This document shows positions 1 to 8,935 of a DNA stretch of 34,510 nt, one piece after another. The DNA is from Flavobacteriaceae bacterium CRH. Its GTDB lineage: Bacteria; Bacteroidota; Bacteroidia; Flavobacteriales; Flavobacteriaceae. Every line of letters starts with the position of its first letter. The stretch's first letter is position 1. The stretch covers positions 1 to 34,510 of the forward strand of contig LMAJ01000037.1 in the NCBI GenBank assembly GCA_001507425.1, read 5' to 3'. Under the pieces are notes generated by a model, which worked only from the letters and a program-made list of their open reading frames with translations, searched no databases and was not told where the DNA came from. The position numbers and the translations under genes are program-made.

Positions 1-1200
1 CGTAGCAGGATTGGTTACAGTTATTGTAACTGCTAACCTTACAGCGCTTTCACAAGTTGTAACAGGATCAACAATGGCTCCGTAATAAACTCCGTTTGCC
101 AAAGCTGTTGTTGAAGGAATTGCTGTTCCGCCTGTAGCTGTACTGTACCAAACTACATTGGCCTCGTTTACCTGAATATTAGCAACTGTTGGCGTATTTA
201 CTAAACAGAAGTCTTGAGTGTTATCTGTAGTTGTTGGCGTGCCCGGATCTGTTACACTGATAGTTACTACTAATCTTACAGCGCTTTCACAATTTGTTAC
301 AGGATCTAAAATGGCTCCGTAATAAACTCCACTAGTTAGTAAAGTTGTTGGTGCGATTGCTGTTCCGCCTGTTGCAACACTATACCAAACCACATTGGCT
401 TCGTTTACCTGAATGTTCGCAACTGTTGAAGCATTTACCAAACAGAAATCCTGTGTATTGTCTGTAGTTGTTGGTGTTCCCGGATCGGTTACAGTTATTG
501 TAACGGCTAAACGAACTGAACTTTCACAACCTGTTGCAGCATCTAAAATCGCTCCGTAATACGTACCGTTTGTTAAAGCTGTTGTGGCTGGAATCGCTGT
601 CCCGCCTGTGGCAACACTATACCAAACTACATTTGGTTCGTTTACCTGAATATTGGCAACCGTTGGCGCATTTACTAAACAGAAATCTTGTGTTGTGTCT
701 GTAGTTGTTGGTGTAGCAGGATCGGTTACAGTTATTGTAACTGCTAACCTTACTGCACTTTCACAAGTTGTTAAAGGATCTACAATAGCTCCGTAATAAA
801 TTCCGTTTGCCAAAGCTGTTGTTGATGGAATTGCTGTTCCGCCTGTAGCTGTACTGTACCAAACTACATTGGCCTCGTTTACCTGAATATTAGCAACTGT
901 TGGCGCATTTACTAAACAGAAATCTTGTGTGTTATCTGTAGTGGTTGGCGTGCCAGGATCTGTTACACTAATAGTTACTACTAAACGAACTGAACTTTCA
1001 CAAGTTGTAACCGGATCTAAAACAGCTCCGTAATAAACTCCACTTGTTAAAGCAGTTGTTGCTGGAATTGCTGTTCCGCCTGTTGCAACACTATACCAAA
1101 TTACATTGGCTTCGTTTACCTGAATATTGGCAAAAGTTGGCGCATTTACTAAACAGAAATCCTGTGTATTGTCTGTAGTTGTTGGTGTATTTGGGTCATT
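1..1200 (-). repeat. 237-bp (79-residue) tandem repeats inside the giant gene
   Basis: The landmark gttac recurs at 14, 251, 488, 725 and 962, exactly 237 bp apart, so five in-frame copies lie between 1 and about 1185, and the array runs off the left edge. Each unit encodes a Ig-like domain with the landmarks TQDFCLVNAPT, NIQVNEANVVWYS, TGGTAIPATTAL and TTCESSVRL, hence two cysteines per unit. Copies at 1 and 712 resemble each other most closely, as do those at 238 and 949. The copy at 475 is a third type. This gives a 711-bp higher-order period. Confidence 0.92.
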
Positions 1201-4200
1201 TACTACAATTGTCCCTGTTTGAAGTGTTCCTGCAATATTCTCGCAGGTAGTAGTACTTGAAACTCCTACATAATAAGTAGCTGGACTCATCGCACGAGTT
1301 AAACCTGTAGCGGTTAAAACTCCTGCTGAGCTAATCGTATAAGTTACTCCACTTATAACAGCACCACTTGTAATAGGCTGTGTTTTATTTATATCTAAAT
1401 ACCAAGTAAATACTGGATTTGTTAATGTACTTGCTGTTGGAGTTAATGATGCCGATTCATCATGACAAACTGATAAGTCATTCACTATAATATCAGTTGC
1501 AACTGATGCAGGCAATATTGTAAATGTTATTTGTTTTCTGTCTGCTTCTGCCGTTTCACAAAACTCATCTGAACTAACACCTACAAAATAAGTATATGTT
1601 CCTGGTGTTAAACCATTCACAACTAATTGAGAAGTTATTTCTCCAGGAATTAACTGACTTGTTGTTCCGTTAAAACTATACCAGTAGTAAATTGGGTTTG
1701 TTAATGCAGGAGTTCCGCTTACACTTGTTGATAAAGTTACAGTTCCTGTTGGAGAACAAATTGAAGTCGTCGCTGCTCCATTTAATGTAATTGCTGTTAA
1801 AGAAGGTTCAGGGCTTGAAGCTTTAACTTCAACTGTAACTTCTCCTCTTGCAAAAGCTTCGCAATTATAACGTTCAGGCTGTACATAATATTTATAAATT
1901 CCTGCTGGTAAATTTGCCGGAATAGTATAACTAATACCAGTAGTTAAAGCTGTACCTCCGGTTGGCGAATCATACCATTTGTAAGTTGAACATCCAGTTA
2001 CAGGTATCTGAAGTGTAACTGCAGTTCCGGGACAAACCACTACTTTATTATCAAGATCTCCCCCTATAACTTTAGTATTTGCAACGCGATCAACAGTATG
2101 AACTCTTAATCCTTCTAAAACGCCTAAAACTCCTCCAAAACGAATTCTAACTCTATCATAAGGTTCTGGTAAAGAAGATAAAAGTACAGTAGCCAAAGTG
2201 GTTCCCGGTAAAACTCTTAAACTTAATAATGAACTAGTATTTTCTATTGGCGCACCAACCGCTACATTACCTAAATAACGCTGAATACTAAATCCTGCAA
2301 GAGCATTTAAATCTAAAAGAGCACCTGTTCTTGAAACCACTATTCTTAAAGTATCACTTGCAATAGTTGGTGTTTTGAATGCAACTGTCAAATCTGCTGC
2401 AGCAAGAACCCCAACAGCTCTATACATCGTCGCAAAAGTAGTAACATCATTATCAGCAACGTTAAATGCATCGCTAACACCTACGGTAGCAGTTACTGCT
2501 CCTACTCCTAAATCGGTAGCACCGTAATAAACATCCTGAATATCTCCTGGTGTACAAGCTACTGTTGCAACCTGTCTTGTATAATAAGCATCATAAACTC
2601 TTGTATTTTGAGCAACACTTAAAACTGATGCAGATTGAATTCTTATTCCATCATAATCTTTTGGTCCTGTAGCATCTGCCGGAACAAAAGTAAATTCAAA
2701 AGAATTATCACCTGATAATAAATTCAATAACGTTCCTGAAACAGATTGCATAGTTCCGATTGTGGCCCCGTTTTTAGTTCCAATAACCGTAAGATTTTGT
2801 CCTACCGCTACTGCACTATATTCTGAACCTAATTTTATCGTTACCGGAGTTCCTTTTACAATATTGACCGGCCATGTTAAATTTTGCCATGTTGTACCAA
2901 CTCCTAAAAGTCCTAATCCTGTTGTAATTGTAGAATATGTTTGTGTATTCCCGTCAACAGCATTTGCTCCATTAGATACGGCACCTGTAACAATTGAACC
3001 TGAAGTTTGTGCCGTAGCATAAACTCTTTCAGATAGTGATTGACAACTTGCAGGATCTATAACATTAATAGAAACCGTTCCTGTTCTTGAACAATTAGCA
3101 TTAGTTGCTACAACTGTATAAGTATAAACTCCCGGAGTATTTAGTACACCTGTTGAAAATGGCGGACCACTTACAGGATTTCCTTGTGGATTAAACCAGG
3201 CTAATGTTCCGTCAGATGTTGCATTTAAAGGAACATCTGTGCCCACATTTACTGAAACTGAAGGAGTAACAGTTAATGTAGGTAACGCATTAATTGTAAC
3301 TGTTACTGGTAATGTAACAGATGGACAAGTAACACCATTACCCTGAGCCTGAATTGAGTAAATACCACTCGTATTTATGTTTGCTGCAGCATTTGCAGGT
3401 ATTACATTATTTAATGAATCATAAAAAGTATAAGTAGTATTTCCTGTTGTATCAAAACCTGTTATGGCAGTTCCTAAATTTACAGTTCCGCATCCTACTA
3501 AAGGTGAAGTTACTGCCAAAGGAGTAACGGTTGGATACGTAACCGTTACCGGCGCTAAAGTACCACCAACATTTTCGCATGTTACAGGATTAGTTACAGA
3601 AACAAAATAGTTATAAGGCGATCCTCCTGCAGTAAGTCCTGTAATGGTTAATGCTCCTGTTGTTGGATTCTTAGCATACGTTATTCCGCCAACAGTTCCA
3701 TTTACAATTTCTGTACCTGGCGTTTTATTTGAATTTGTATAATATCTAAATTGTGCCCCAGCTAAAGCAGATGTTGGAGACAATACAATTCCTCCCGCAC
3801 AAGATGCTTCTAAAGGACTTGTAATGGTTATATCTGAAGCAGTTGCAAATGGAGAAACCGTAACCGTTACTGGCTGACGAACACTATTTACACAAGTTCC
3901 TCGTGTGGCTTCTACATAAAAAGTTGTTGTTGCTGTTACATTTGTTTGAGTATAAGTTGCTGATGGTGAAAGCTGAGTTCCACCGCTTGCAGCACTATAC
4001 CAACTAAATGTTTCGCCTGGTACAGTTGAACTGGCTGTTAAAGTAATACCTCCACCACTACAAATTGGAGTTGAAGCCCCAGTAACCGTAGCATCTTTAA
4101 ATCTATATGAAGCTCCATAAATATCTAAACCAGTTGCAACTGAAGCCAGACCTCCTAGTCTTACTTCAACAGCTGTAAAAGCTCCACCGGCTACAAAACT

Positions 4201-7137
4201 TGCTTTTAAACGGGTAGACGATAATAGTTGAACATTTACTAATGAACCAACACTTACCTGATCAGTATTTGGAGTTATTCCGTTATAACTTCTTAAAGTA
4301 ATATATGAAAGAGCATTTACATTTACTATTCCGGCAGGAATTCCTAGTTCAACATCTATGATGTCACCTGCTTGCCCAGGATTAGAAAATGTTAGTATTT
4401 GTTGAATATAGTCATTTACTAAACCAAGATTAACTGAAAGATTTGCTGCAGTTGCTGAATTTCCATCTGCAGAAGCTCCTTCATTAGCAGAAGTACACAA
4501 TACGCATCCTGTTAATCCTCCTCTGCTCGTAACTTGCGAATTCACCTGCAAACAAGTACTAATAAAATTACTTATCATAACATTAATTGCAACTCTTGCA
4601 CTACTTGTACAACCTGAAACAGTTCCTCTGGCTGCAACATAATATGTTTTATTCGCCGTTAAAACTGGAGTTGTAAACGTATTTGTACCAGAGCCTGAAG
4701 CTAATACTGTTCCATTAGTGGGTACATCATACCAATCAAATGTAACATTTGATTCCGGACTTGAAACTTGTAAAGTTGCAGTTTGGTTTGATTGAATTAT
4801 TACGTTAGATGATGCCGCAACTGGCGTTGTCGGTAACGGATTAACGGTAACAGTTACCTGAGTACGTGTTGAATTTGTACAACTTCCAATTCCTGCTTCA
4901 ACAAAATAGTTCGTGTTAGCTGTTAAATTTGGTGTTGTAAAAGCATTGCCCGTAAACAATAAAGTTCCTCCCGAAGCTGCGTTATACCATCTGTAATCGG
5001 TACCTGTAACTGGTGCCTGTACATTTAATGTAGTAGTTTGTCCGCTACAAATTGTTGTTCCGGCTGTAGCAATAGTTGGTGCTACAGGATTATCAACAGA
5101 TATAAGTATCGGAGAACGCTCACTATTTACACAACCATTTCTGGCAATTTCTACATAATAGGTAGTAGCAACACTTAAATTTGGTGTAGTAAAAGTAGCG
5201 GTAGATGCTAAAGAAGCACCACCAGTTGCTGCACTATACCAATTTACAGTTTCACCAACTGCAAGATTTGCAAGCAAAGTAGCTTGTTGTCCGCTACATA
5301 TTGTTGTGTTTCCTGAAATTGTTGGCGCTTTATATCTATAACTTGCCTGATAAATATCTAAGGTTGTTAGTACTGTTGCCAATCCTCCTAATCGAATTTC
5401 AACACGGTCAAAATTAGCCCCTGCAACTACGCTGGCTCTAAAACGATTTCCAGAAATTACTTGTAAAGTAATTAGAGGATTAGTAACCTGAGTTCTATCA
5501 TTATTATAAGTTGCACCATTATAAGTTGCTAACGTAACAGCACCTAATAATGATAAATCAGCAATTCCGCCTGGTAATTCAAGATCTACATCAACAGTAT
5601 CTCCTCCTTTGCCCGGGTTATTAAATTGCAACGTTTGCTGAACCCATCCGTTTAATAAACCAACAGGAACCGAAAGTCTGGCTGCAGTTGCAGCATTTCC
5701 ATCAACAGAAAAATTAGGATTAGTGCTACTACATAATAAACACAATCCGTTTTGAACTGTTTGCTGGCTATTTGCTTGTAAACATCCTCCTAAAGCCGAA
5801 GGTTGAACTGTTACTGTTACCGGAACTCTGCTTGCGCTTACACAATTTCCAGATGCGCTTTGAGATTCAACATAGAATGTTTTTGTGGCTGTTAAAACCG
5901 GAGTTATGTATGTTGGCGTATTTGTCGCTAATGCAGTACCTCCTGTGGCTACATCATACCAATTTAATGTAACGCCTGCCGGAGAAGCCGTTGCAGTTAG
6001 AGTTGCATTTTGACCAGATTGTATCGTTACACTTTGTGTTAAAACTATTGGTGCAGCCGGAACTGCATTCGATATTACATCGACCTGAGTTCTTCCAGGT
6101 GCCAAACAAGTTCCTATTGCAGCTTCAACATAAAAACTTGTAGTTCCTAATGGTACTGTTGGAGAATATGTTGTTCCTGAAGCTAAAGCTACGCCGCCCG
6201 TACTTACATTATACCAATTATAAGTAGTTCCTGGTATCGGATTAATTACTGATAATGTAGTTTGTTGTGTAGCCCCTGTCGAACATAGTGCAGTACCCGA
6301 AGTACTAATTACCGGAGCAACCGGATTTGATACATTAAGTACTACTGGTATTCTTGCGTTACTTTCACAACCCGCAGCTCTTGTTACTGATAGATAATAG
6401 GTAGTATTAGCTGTTAAAACAGGCGTTTGAAAACTATTAGTTGTAGCTAAAGGCGTTACAGCCGTTGCAGAACTATACCATGCTACCGTAGTTCCTGCAG
6501 CAGGTGTAGCGGTAAGTGTAGGTTGAGTTCCTGCACAAACCGTTTGGGTTAAGCCACCCGAAACAGTTGGACTTACAAATTGTAAACGGACATCATAAAT
6601 TCGTAAATTTACAAGGAGGCTCAAAAGACCTCCAACCTGAATTTGTACCTGATTTGTATCTCCAGTTAAGGTATACGTTACGGCAGCAACTGCATTTCCA
6701 GATAGTAAATTTAGATTCAAAAGTGGATTATTAATCGCTACTCTTGGACCTACATTGGCTCCGGAAAATTTAGTCTGAATAGTTGCATTAGATAATAAGC
6801 TTACATCTAATAAACCATTCCCCGTACCTATATAAAGTACAATTTGATCTCCGGCCTTTGCCGTTTGATTCAGAGTTAATGTTTCTTCTACAAAACACCC
6901 TACTCCAACAGCATTTGTCAGAGTTGCATAAGTAGTTAAGCCCGCGTCGTTATCGTAGGCATTAGCAGGACTATCTACATTTAAGCCAGCACATATTAAT
7001 CCACCTTGCGAATTGGTTTGAGAAACGGGTCTACAAAAGTTTTGCGCAAATGCATTACTACATAAAAACAATAAAAAAAATAGTCCTAACAATCTCTTCT
7101 GTAAGATGAGATTACAAAAAGTAAAGAATTTTTTCAT
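1..7137 (-). CDS. Giant secreted Ig-like repeat protein (adhesin-like), C-terminus outside window
   Basis: The minus frame starts at ATG 7137-7135 and stays open for 2379 codons to the left edge; I read much of it codon by codon and found no stop. A signal peptide is clear: MKKFF, a hydrophobic stretch, then a cleavage site after SNAFA at about residue 31. Mature protein: five jelly-roll-like modules starting near residues 35, 452, 862, 1365 and 1528, sharing an ending like EIRLGGLATVLTTLDIY, interleaved with Ig-like domains of the WYSAATGG type that end in RxxVxVTV strands. A 79-residue repeat array begins near residue 1981. Such proteins in Flavobacteria are normally exported by the type IX secretion system and end in a gliding-motility-associated C-terminal domain; that end is not visible here, so T9SS export is inference. 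Likely role: surface adhesion or extracellular matrix. No catalytic domain is visible. Confidence 0.9.
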   Translation of the reverse strand, partial: MKKFFTFCNLILQKRLLGLFFLLFLCSNAFAQNFCRPVSQTNSQGGLICAGLNVDSPANAYDNDAGLTTYATLTNAVGVGCFVEETLTLNQTAKAGDQIVLYIGTGNGLLDVSLLSNATIQTKFSGANVGPRVAINNPLLNLNLLSGNAVAAVTYTLTGDTNQVQIQVGGLLSLLVNLRIYDVRLQFVSPTVSGGLTQTVCAGTQPTLTATPAAGTTVAWYSSATAVTPLATTNSFQTPVLTANTTYYLSVTRAAGCESNARIPVVLNVSNPVAPVISTSGTALCSTGATQQTTLSVINPIPGTTYNWYNVSTGGVALASGTTYSPTVPLGTTSFYVEAAIGTCLAPGRTQVDVISNAVPAAPIVLTQSVTIQSGQNATLTATASPAGVTLNWYDVATGGTALATNTPTYITPVLTATKTFYVESQSASGNCVSASRVPVTVTVQPSALGGCLQANSQQTVQNGLCLLCSSTNPNFSVDGNAATAARLSVPVGLLNGWVQQTLQFNNPGKGGDTVDVDLELPGGIADLSLLGAVTLATYNGATYNNDRTQVTNPLITLQVISGNRFRASVVAGANFDRVEIRLGGLATVLTTLDIYQASYRYKAPTISGNTTICSGQQATLLANLAVGETVNWYSAATGGASLASTATFTTPNLSVATTYYVEIARNGCVNSERSPILISVDNPVAPTIATAGTTICSGQTTTLNVQAPVTGTDYRWYNAASGGTLLFTGNAFTTPNLTANTNYFVEAGIGSCTNSTRTQVTVTVNPLPTTPVAASSNVIIQSNQTATLQVSSPESNVTFDWYDVPTNGTVLASGSGTNTFTTPVLTANKTYYVAARGTVSGCTSSARVAINVMISNFISTCLQVNSQVTSRGGLTGCVLCTSANEGASADGNSATAANLSVNLGLVNDYIQQILTFSNPGQAGDIIDVELGIPAGIVNVNALSYITLRSYNGITPNTDQVSVGSLVNVQLLSSTRLKASFVAGGAFTAVEVRLGGLASVATGLDIYGASYRFKDATVTGASTPICSGGGITLTASSTVPGETFSWYSAASGGTQLSPSATYTQTNVTATTTFYVEATRGTCVNSVRQPVTVTVSPFATASDITITSPLEASCAGGIVLSPTSALAGAQFRYYTNSNKTPGTEIVNGTVGGITYAKNPTTGALTITGLTAGGSPYNYFVSVTNPVTCENVGGTLAPVTVTYPTVTPLAVTSPLVGCGTVNLGTAITGFDTTGNTTYTFYDSLNNVIPANAAANINTSGIYSIQAQGNGVTCPSVTLPVTVTINALPTLTVTPSVSVNVGTDVPLNATSDGTLAWFNPQGNPVSGPPFSTGVLNTPGVYTYTVVATNANCSRTGTVSINVIDPASCQSLSERVYATAQTSGSIVTGAVSNGANAVDGNTQTYSTITTGLGLLGVGTTWQNLTWPVNIVKGTPVTIKLGSEYSAVAVGQNLTVIGTKNGATIGTMQSVSGTLLNLLSGDNSFEFTFVPADATGPKDYDGIRIQSASVLSVAQNTRVYDAYYTRQVATVACTPGDIQDVYYGATDLGVGAVTATVGVSDAFNVADNDVTTFATMYRAVGVLAAADLTVAFKTPTIASDTLRIVVSRTGALLDLNALAGFSIQRYLGNVAVGAPIENTSSLLSLRVLPGTTLATVLLSSLPEPYDRVRIRFGGVLGVLEGLRVHTVDRVANTKVIGGDLDNKVVVCPGTAVTLQIPVTGCSTYKWYDSPTGGTALTTGISYTIPANLPAGIYKYYVQPERYNCEAFARGEVTVEVKASSPEPSLTAITLNGAATTSICSPTGTVTLSTSVSGTPALTNPIYYWYSFNGTTSQLIPGEITSQLVVNGLTPGTYTYFVGVSSDEFCETAEADRKQITFTILPASVATDIIVNDLSVCHDESASLTPTASTLTNPVFTWYLDINKTQPITSGAVISGVTYTISSAGVLTATGLTRAMSPATYYVGVSSTTTCENIAGTLQTGTIVVNDPNTPTTTDNTQDFCLVNAPTFANIQVNEANVIWYSVATGGTAIPATTALTSGVYYGAVLDPVTTCESSVRLVVTISVTDPGTPTTTDNTQDFCLVNAPTVANIQVNEANVVWYSTATGGTAIPSTTALANGIYYGAIVDPLTTCESAVRLAVTITVTDPATPTTTDTTQDFCLVNAPTVANIQVNEPNVVWYSVATGGTAIPATTALTNGTYYGAILDAATGCESSVRLAVTITVTDPGTPTTTDNTQDFCLVNASTVANIQVNEANVVWYSVATGGTAIAPTTLLTSGVYYGAILDPVTNCESAVRLVVTISVTDPGTPTTTDNTQDFCLVNTPTVANIQVNEANVVWYSTATGGTAIPSTTALANGVYYGAIVDPVTTCESAVRLAVTITVTNPAT
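4555..7035 (-). repeat. Tandem ~1.24-kb supermodule (jelly-roll module plus three Ig-like domains)
   Basis: The module-start cysteine codons fall at 7035, 5784 and 4554, giving units of 1251 and 1230 bp (417 and 410 residues). Each unit reads jelly-roll module, then Ig-like domains 1, 2 and 3. Domain 1 of each unit is followed by NPVAPVIS or NPVAPTIA. Domain 3 of each begins with a VTIQSGQ or VIIQSNQ strand and carries WYDVATGG or WYDVPTNG. A third unit begins at 4554 but changes its order after one Ig domain. The copies are diverged, so the duplication is old. Confidence 0.75.
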
Positions 7138-8284
7138 AATTTGGAAGATTAGAAAATGGACAATAAAACACCTGTTGCGATAAGCACGAATGCTTAAGCA
7201 ATTATAAAAAACGTTAATAATCAATTAGTTAATCCGGAATTTAAAATCTTAACGGCTAAGGCTTTAAATTAGATTTTAAAAAAAATCATGTTGTATTTAG
7301 TATATCAAAATATACTGCAGCGCATTTTTTATCCCCTTTGAATAAAAGATGTTCCGAAACTTCTGGAAAATATTGACCTGAATCAATCTTCCAAACGGAG
7401 TGATTTGCACCAATAATAATTTTCATAAAAGAAAATTTATGTTAGATAATGTAGGGGGATTTTTAAATATAGAGTATGATTCAATATTACAGAAAGTTGA
7501 TTAGGCGATCTACAATTTTGTTTATTCTGAATTAGATTCCAGAAATTGAATCATGATTTTTTAATAAAAAGCAAATTGAATTTAAGACTCAAACACACCA
7601 ATGCTTTTCATTTCTAAAACGCCAGCCGGGGTTTGGAAATAAAAAGCTTTCATAATGTTTAAATTTATAAAACAAGTTTGCAATCAAATTAAAATTGAAT
7701 TTTGAAGTCATTCTGAATTTATTCCAGAAAGTAGATAATAAAGCTAAAATAATTAGAGGACTTAATGCAAACTTGATAAAGAGAGTAAATTTCAATTCCA
7801 TAAGTAAATGAATTAAGTTATTTAAAAATTCGGCTTTTTGTTATTAGTTTCTTTAGTCAGACATTTAAAAATTTGTCTGCTTTTCAAAAGAAATAAAAAA
7901 AACATTTTGTTTAACGTTTCTTTTACTAAAATTAAGAAAAACCTAAATATAAAACAAGCGTAAAATTCTTATTATTTCAAAATAAGGAAAATGAGTAAAA
8001 ACGTAAAACTTGCCAAAACCCAATAAAATAAGGACTTAAGAAGATAAACTGACGCATTATTGAAATTACAAAAAAATTAAGTTTTTTTTATAAAAATCAA
8101 AAAAAGAAAAAAAAAGACTACTTTTAAGCTTTTACAAGTCCTTGTTTTTCAGACCTAAAAAAATATTTGAAAAGTAAAACTTACAGAAAATACACTCTAC
8201 ATCGTTTTCTTAAACTATTCGAAAAAAAAGCGTATAAATACGGGTTTATAAAAGCATTAAAGTATAAACAAAAGTTAAAAAACT
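7138..8284. other. Long AT-rich intergenic region
   Basis: About 1.15 kb separates the giant gene from the DUF6495 gene. It is strongly AT-rich, with long A and T runs (for example 8060-8120), and contains no RNA gene or mobile element that I recognise. The only protein-like reading is a 46-codon frame at 7286-7426, listed separately. The 5' leader and promoter of the giant gene must lie in the proximal part, but I found no exact TAnnTTTG box in a convincing position. Confidence 0.6.
7286..7426 (-). CDS. Possible 46-residue hypothetical protein
   Basis: ATG at 7426-7424 opens a 46-codon frame ending in TGA at 7288-7286. The product begins MKIIIGANHSVWKIDSGQYF and ends AVYFDILNTT. Its composition, with mixed charged, aromatic and hydrophobic residues and a Lys-Ile-rich start, is more protein-like than the surrounding AT-rich sequence would give by chance. 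I recognise no family, and it could be a remnant of a longer gene. It lies 149 bp upstream of the giant gene on the same strand. No signal peptide or metal-binding motif is visible. Confidence 0.3.
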   Translation of the reverse strand: MKIIIGANHSVWKIDSGQYFPEVSEHLLFKGDKKCAAVYFDILNTT

Positions 8285-8325
8285 AAAAAAAGGTAAACAA
8301 TTTAACATCAATCGTTTACCTTTTT
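8285..8325 (-). terminator. Intrinsic terminator of the DUF6495 gene
   Basis: The arms ggtaaac (8291-8297) and gtttacc (8314-8320) pair, extended by an A run at 8285-8290 and a T run at 8321-8325. The hairpin therefore has a U tract on either strand. It lies 21 bp past the stop of the minus-strand gene. Confidence 0.75.
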
Positions 8326-8346
8326 AATACTTTATGAGAAGAAAAT

Positions 8347-8820
8347 TTACGATTCTATAATCGTATTAATCTGCGTAAATAATTGTCCGTCACTTAAAAA
8401 AGCGCCTTGTTGAATCAATTCGAAGATCGATGTATTCCTGTCTTCAGTAAAAACTTTCTTTCCAACTTTCATTTCAATGGTTTCTGTAAACATATTATCA
8501 CTCAACCATTGCAACCCCTCTTTTGTCAAAAAATCAGTTTCAGGAACCAATGATTTCAACACTATAGATTGTACATGACTTTCAAAACACTGAAACAAAA
8601 AAATGTGGTTTTTAGAAAAATGTTCCAAAAACTCAGCTCTTGATAAAACACCTTCCCAAATCAAATCTGAAAAAACATCAAGTTCCTGTTCAGCAACTTC
8701 AGGTTTATTTATCTTAAGAGCATCCCACTCTGCTTTATCAATTGCCTGTGATGCTAAAAAGTTAGCAAATTCCGCATGCAACTCATCAAATTGCTCTTTT
8801 GTTAATCTTGCGTATTTCAT
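8347..8820 (-). CDS. DUF6495 family protein
   Basis: A 157-residue soluble protein starting MKYARLTKEQFDELHAEF, with no signal peptide or membrane segment. The opening, the central motif EVAEQELDVFSDLIWEGVL and the overall length match my recollection of the DUF6495 family, which is confined to Bacteroidota and has no known function. The sequence is mostly acidic and predicted helical. It stands alone between a terminator on its 3' side and the TonB-receptor terminator on its 5' side, so it is probably a single-gene transcript. The family name is from memory; the coding status is very secure. Confidence 0.85.
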   Translation of the reverse strand: MKYARLTKEQFDELHAEFANFLASQAIDKAEWDALKINKPEVAEQELDVFSDLIWEGVLSRAEFLEHFSKNHIFLFQCFESHVQSIVLKSLVPETDFLTKEGLQWLSDNMFTETIEMKVGKKVFTEDRNTSIFELIQQGAFLSDGQLFTQINTIIES

Positions 8821-8884
8821 TTATTTCTGTATTTAAACGCTCTCAAAGAGCTTCATTTAGTTTTTTAACTTTATTATCAGGCAT

Positions 8885-8911
8885 AAAAAAAGCCCTCGCA
8901 AATGCGAGGGC
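8885..8911 (-). terminator. Intrinsic terminator of the Oar-like receptor gene
   Basis: A GC-rich perfect stem, gccctcgc (8892-8899) with gcgagggc (8904-8911), encloses the loop aaat. On the minus strand it is followed by seven Ts (forward A run 8885-8891). It lies 24 bp past the receptor stop codon. Confidence 0.93.
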
Positions 8912-8935
8912 AAATTTACAACTTTTTTTACTTTA

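Noticed and set aside
1..1200. CRISPR-like array
   Set aside because: The repeats are 237 bp, in frame and coding, without short unique spacers.
2762..3022. Plus-strand frames inside the giant gene (also 5772-5972)
   Set aside because: They lie entirely within the continuous minus-strand coding frame and read low-information protein; shadow frames.
7589..7801. A 70-codon minus-strand frame in the long spacer
   Set aside because: Low-complexity, Phe/Lys/Asn-rich composition matching the AT-rich DNA, with no recognisable motif or supporting promoter.
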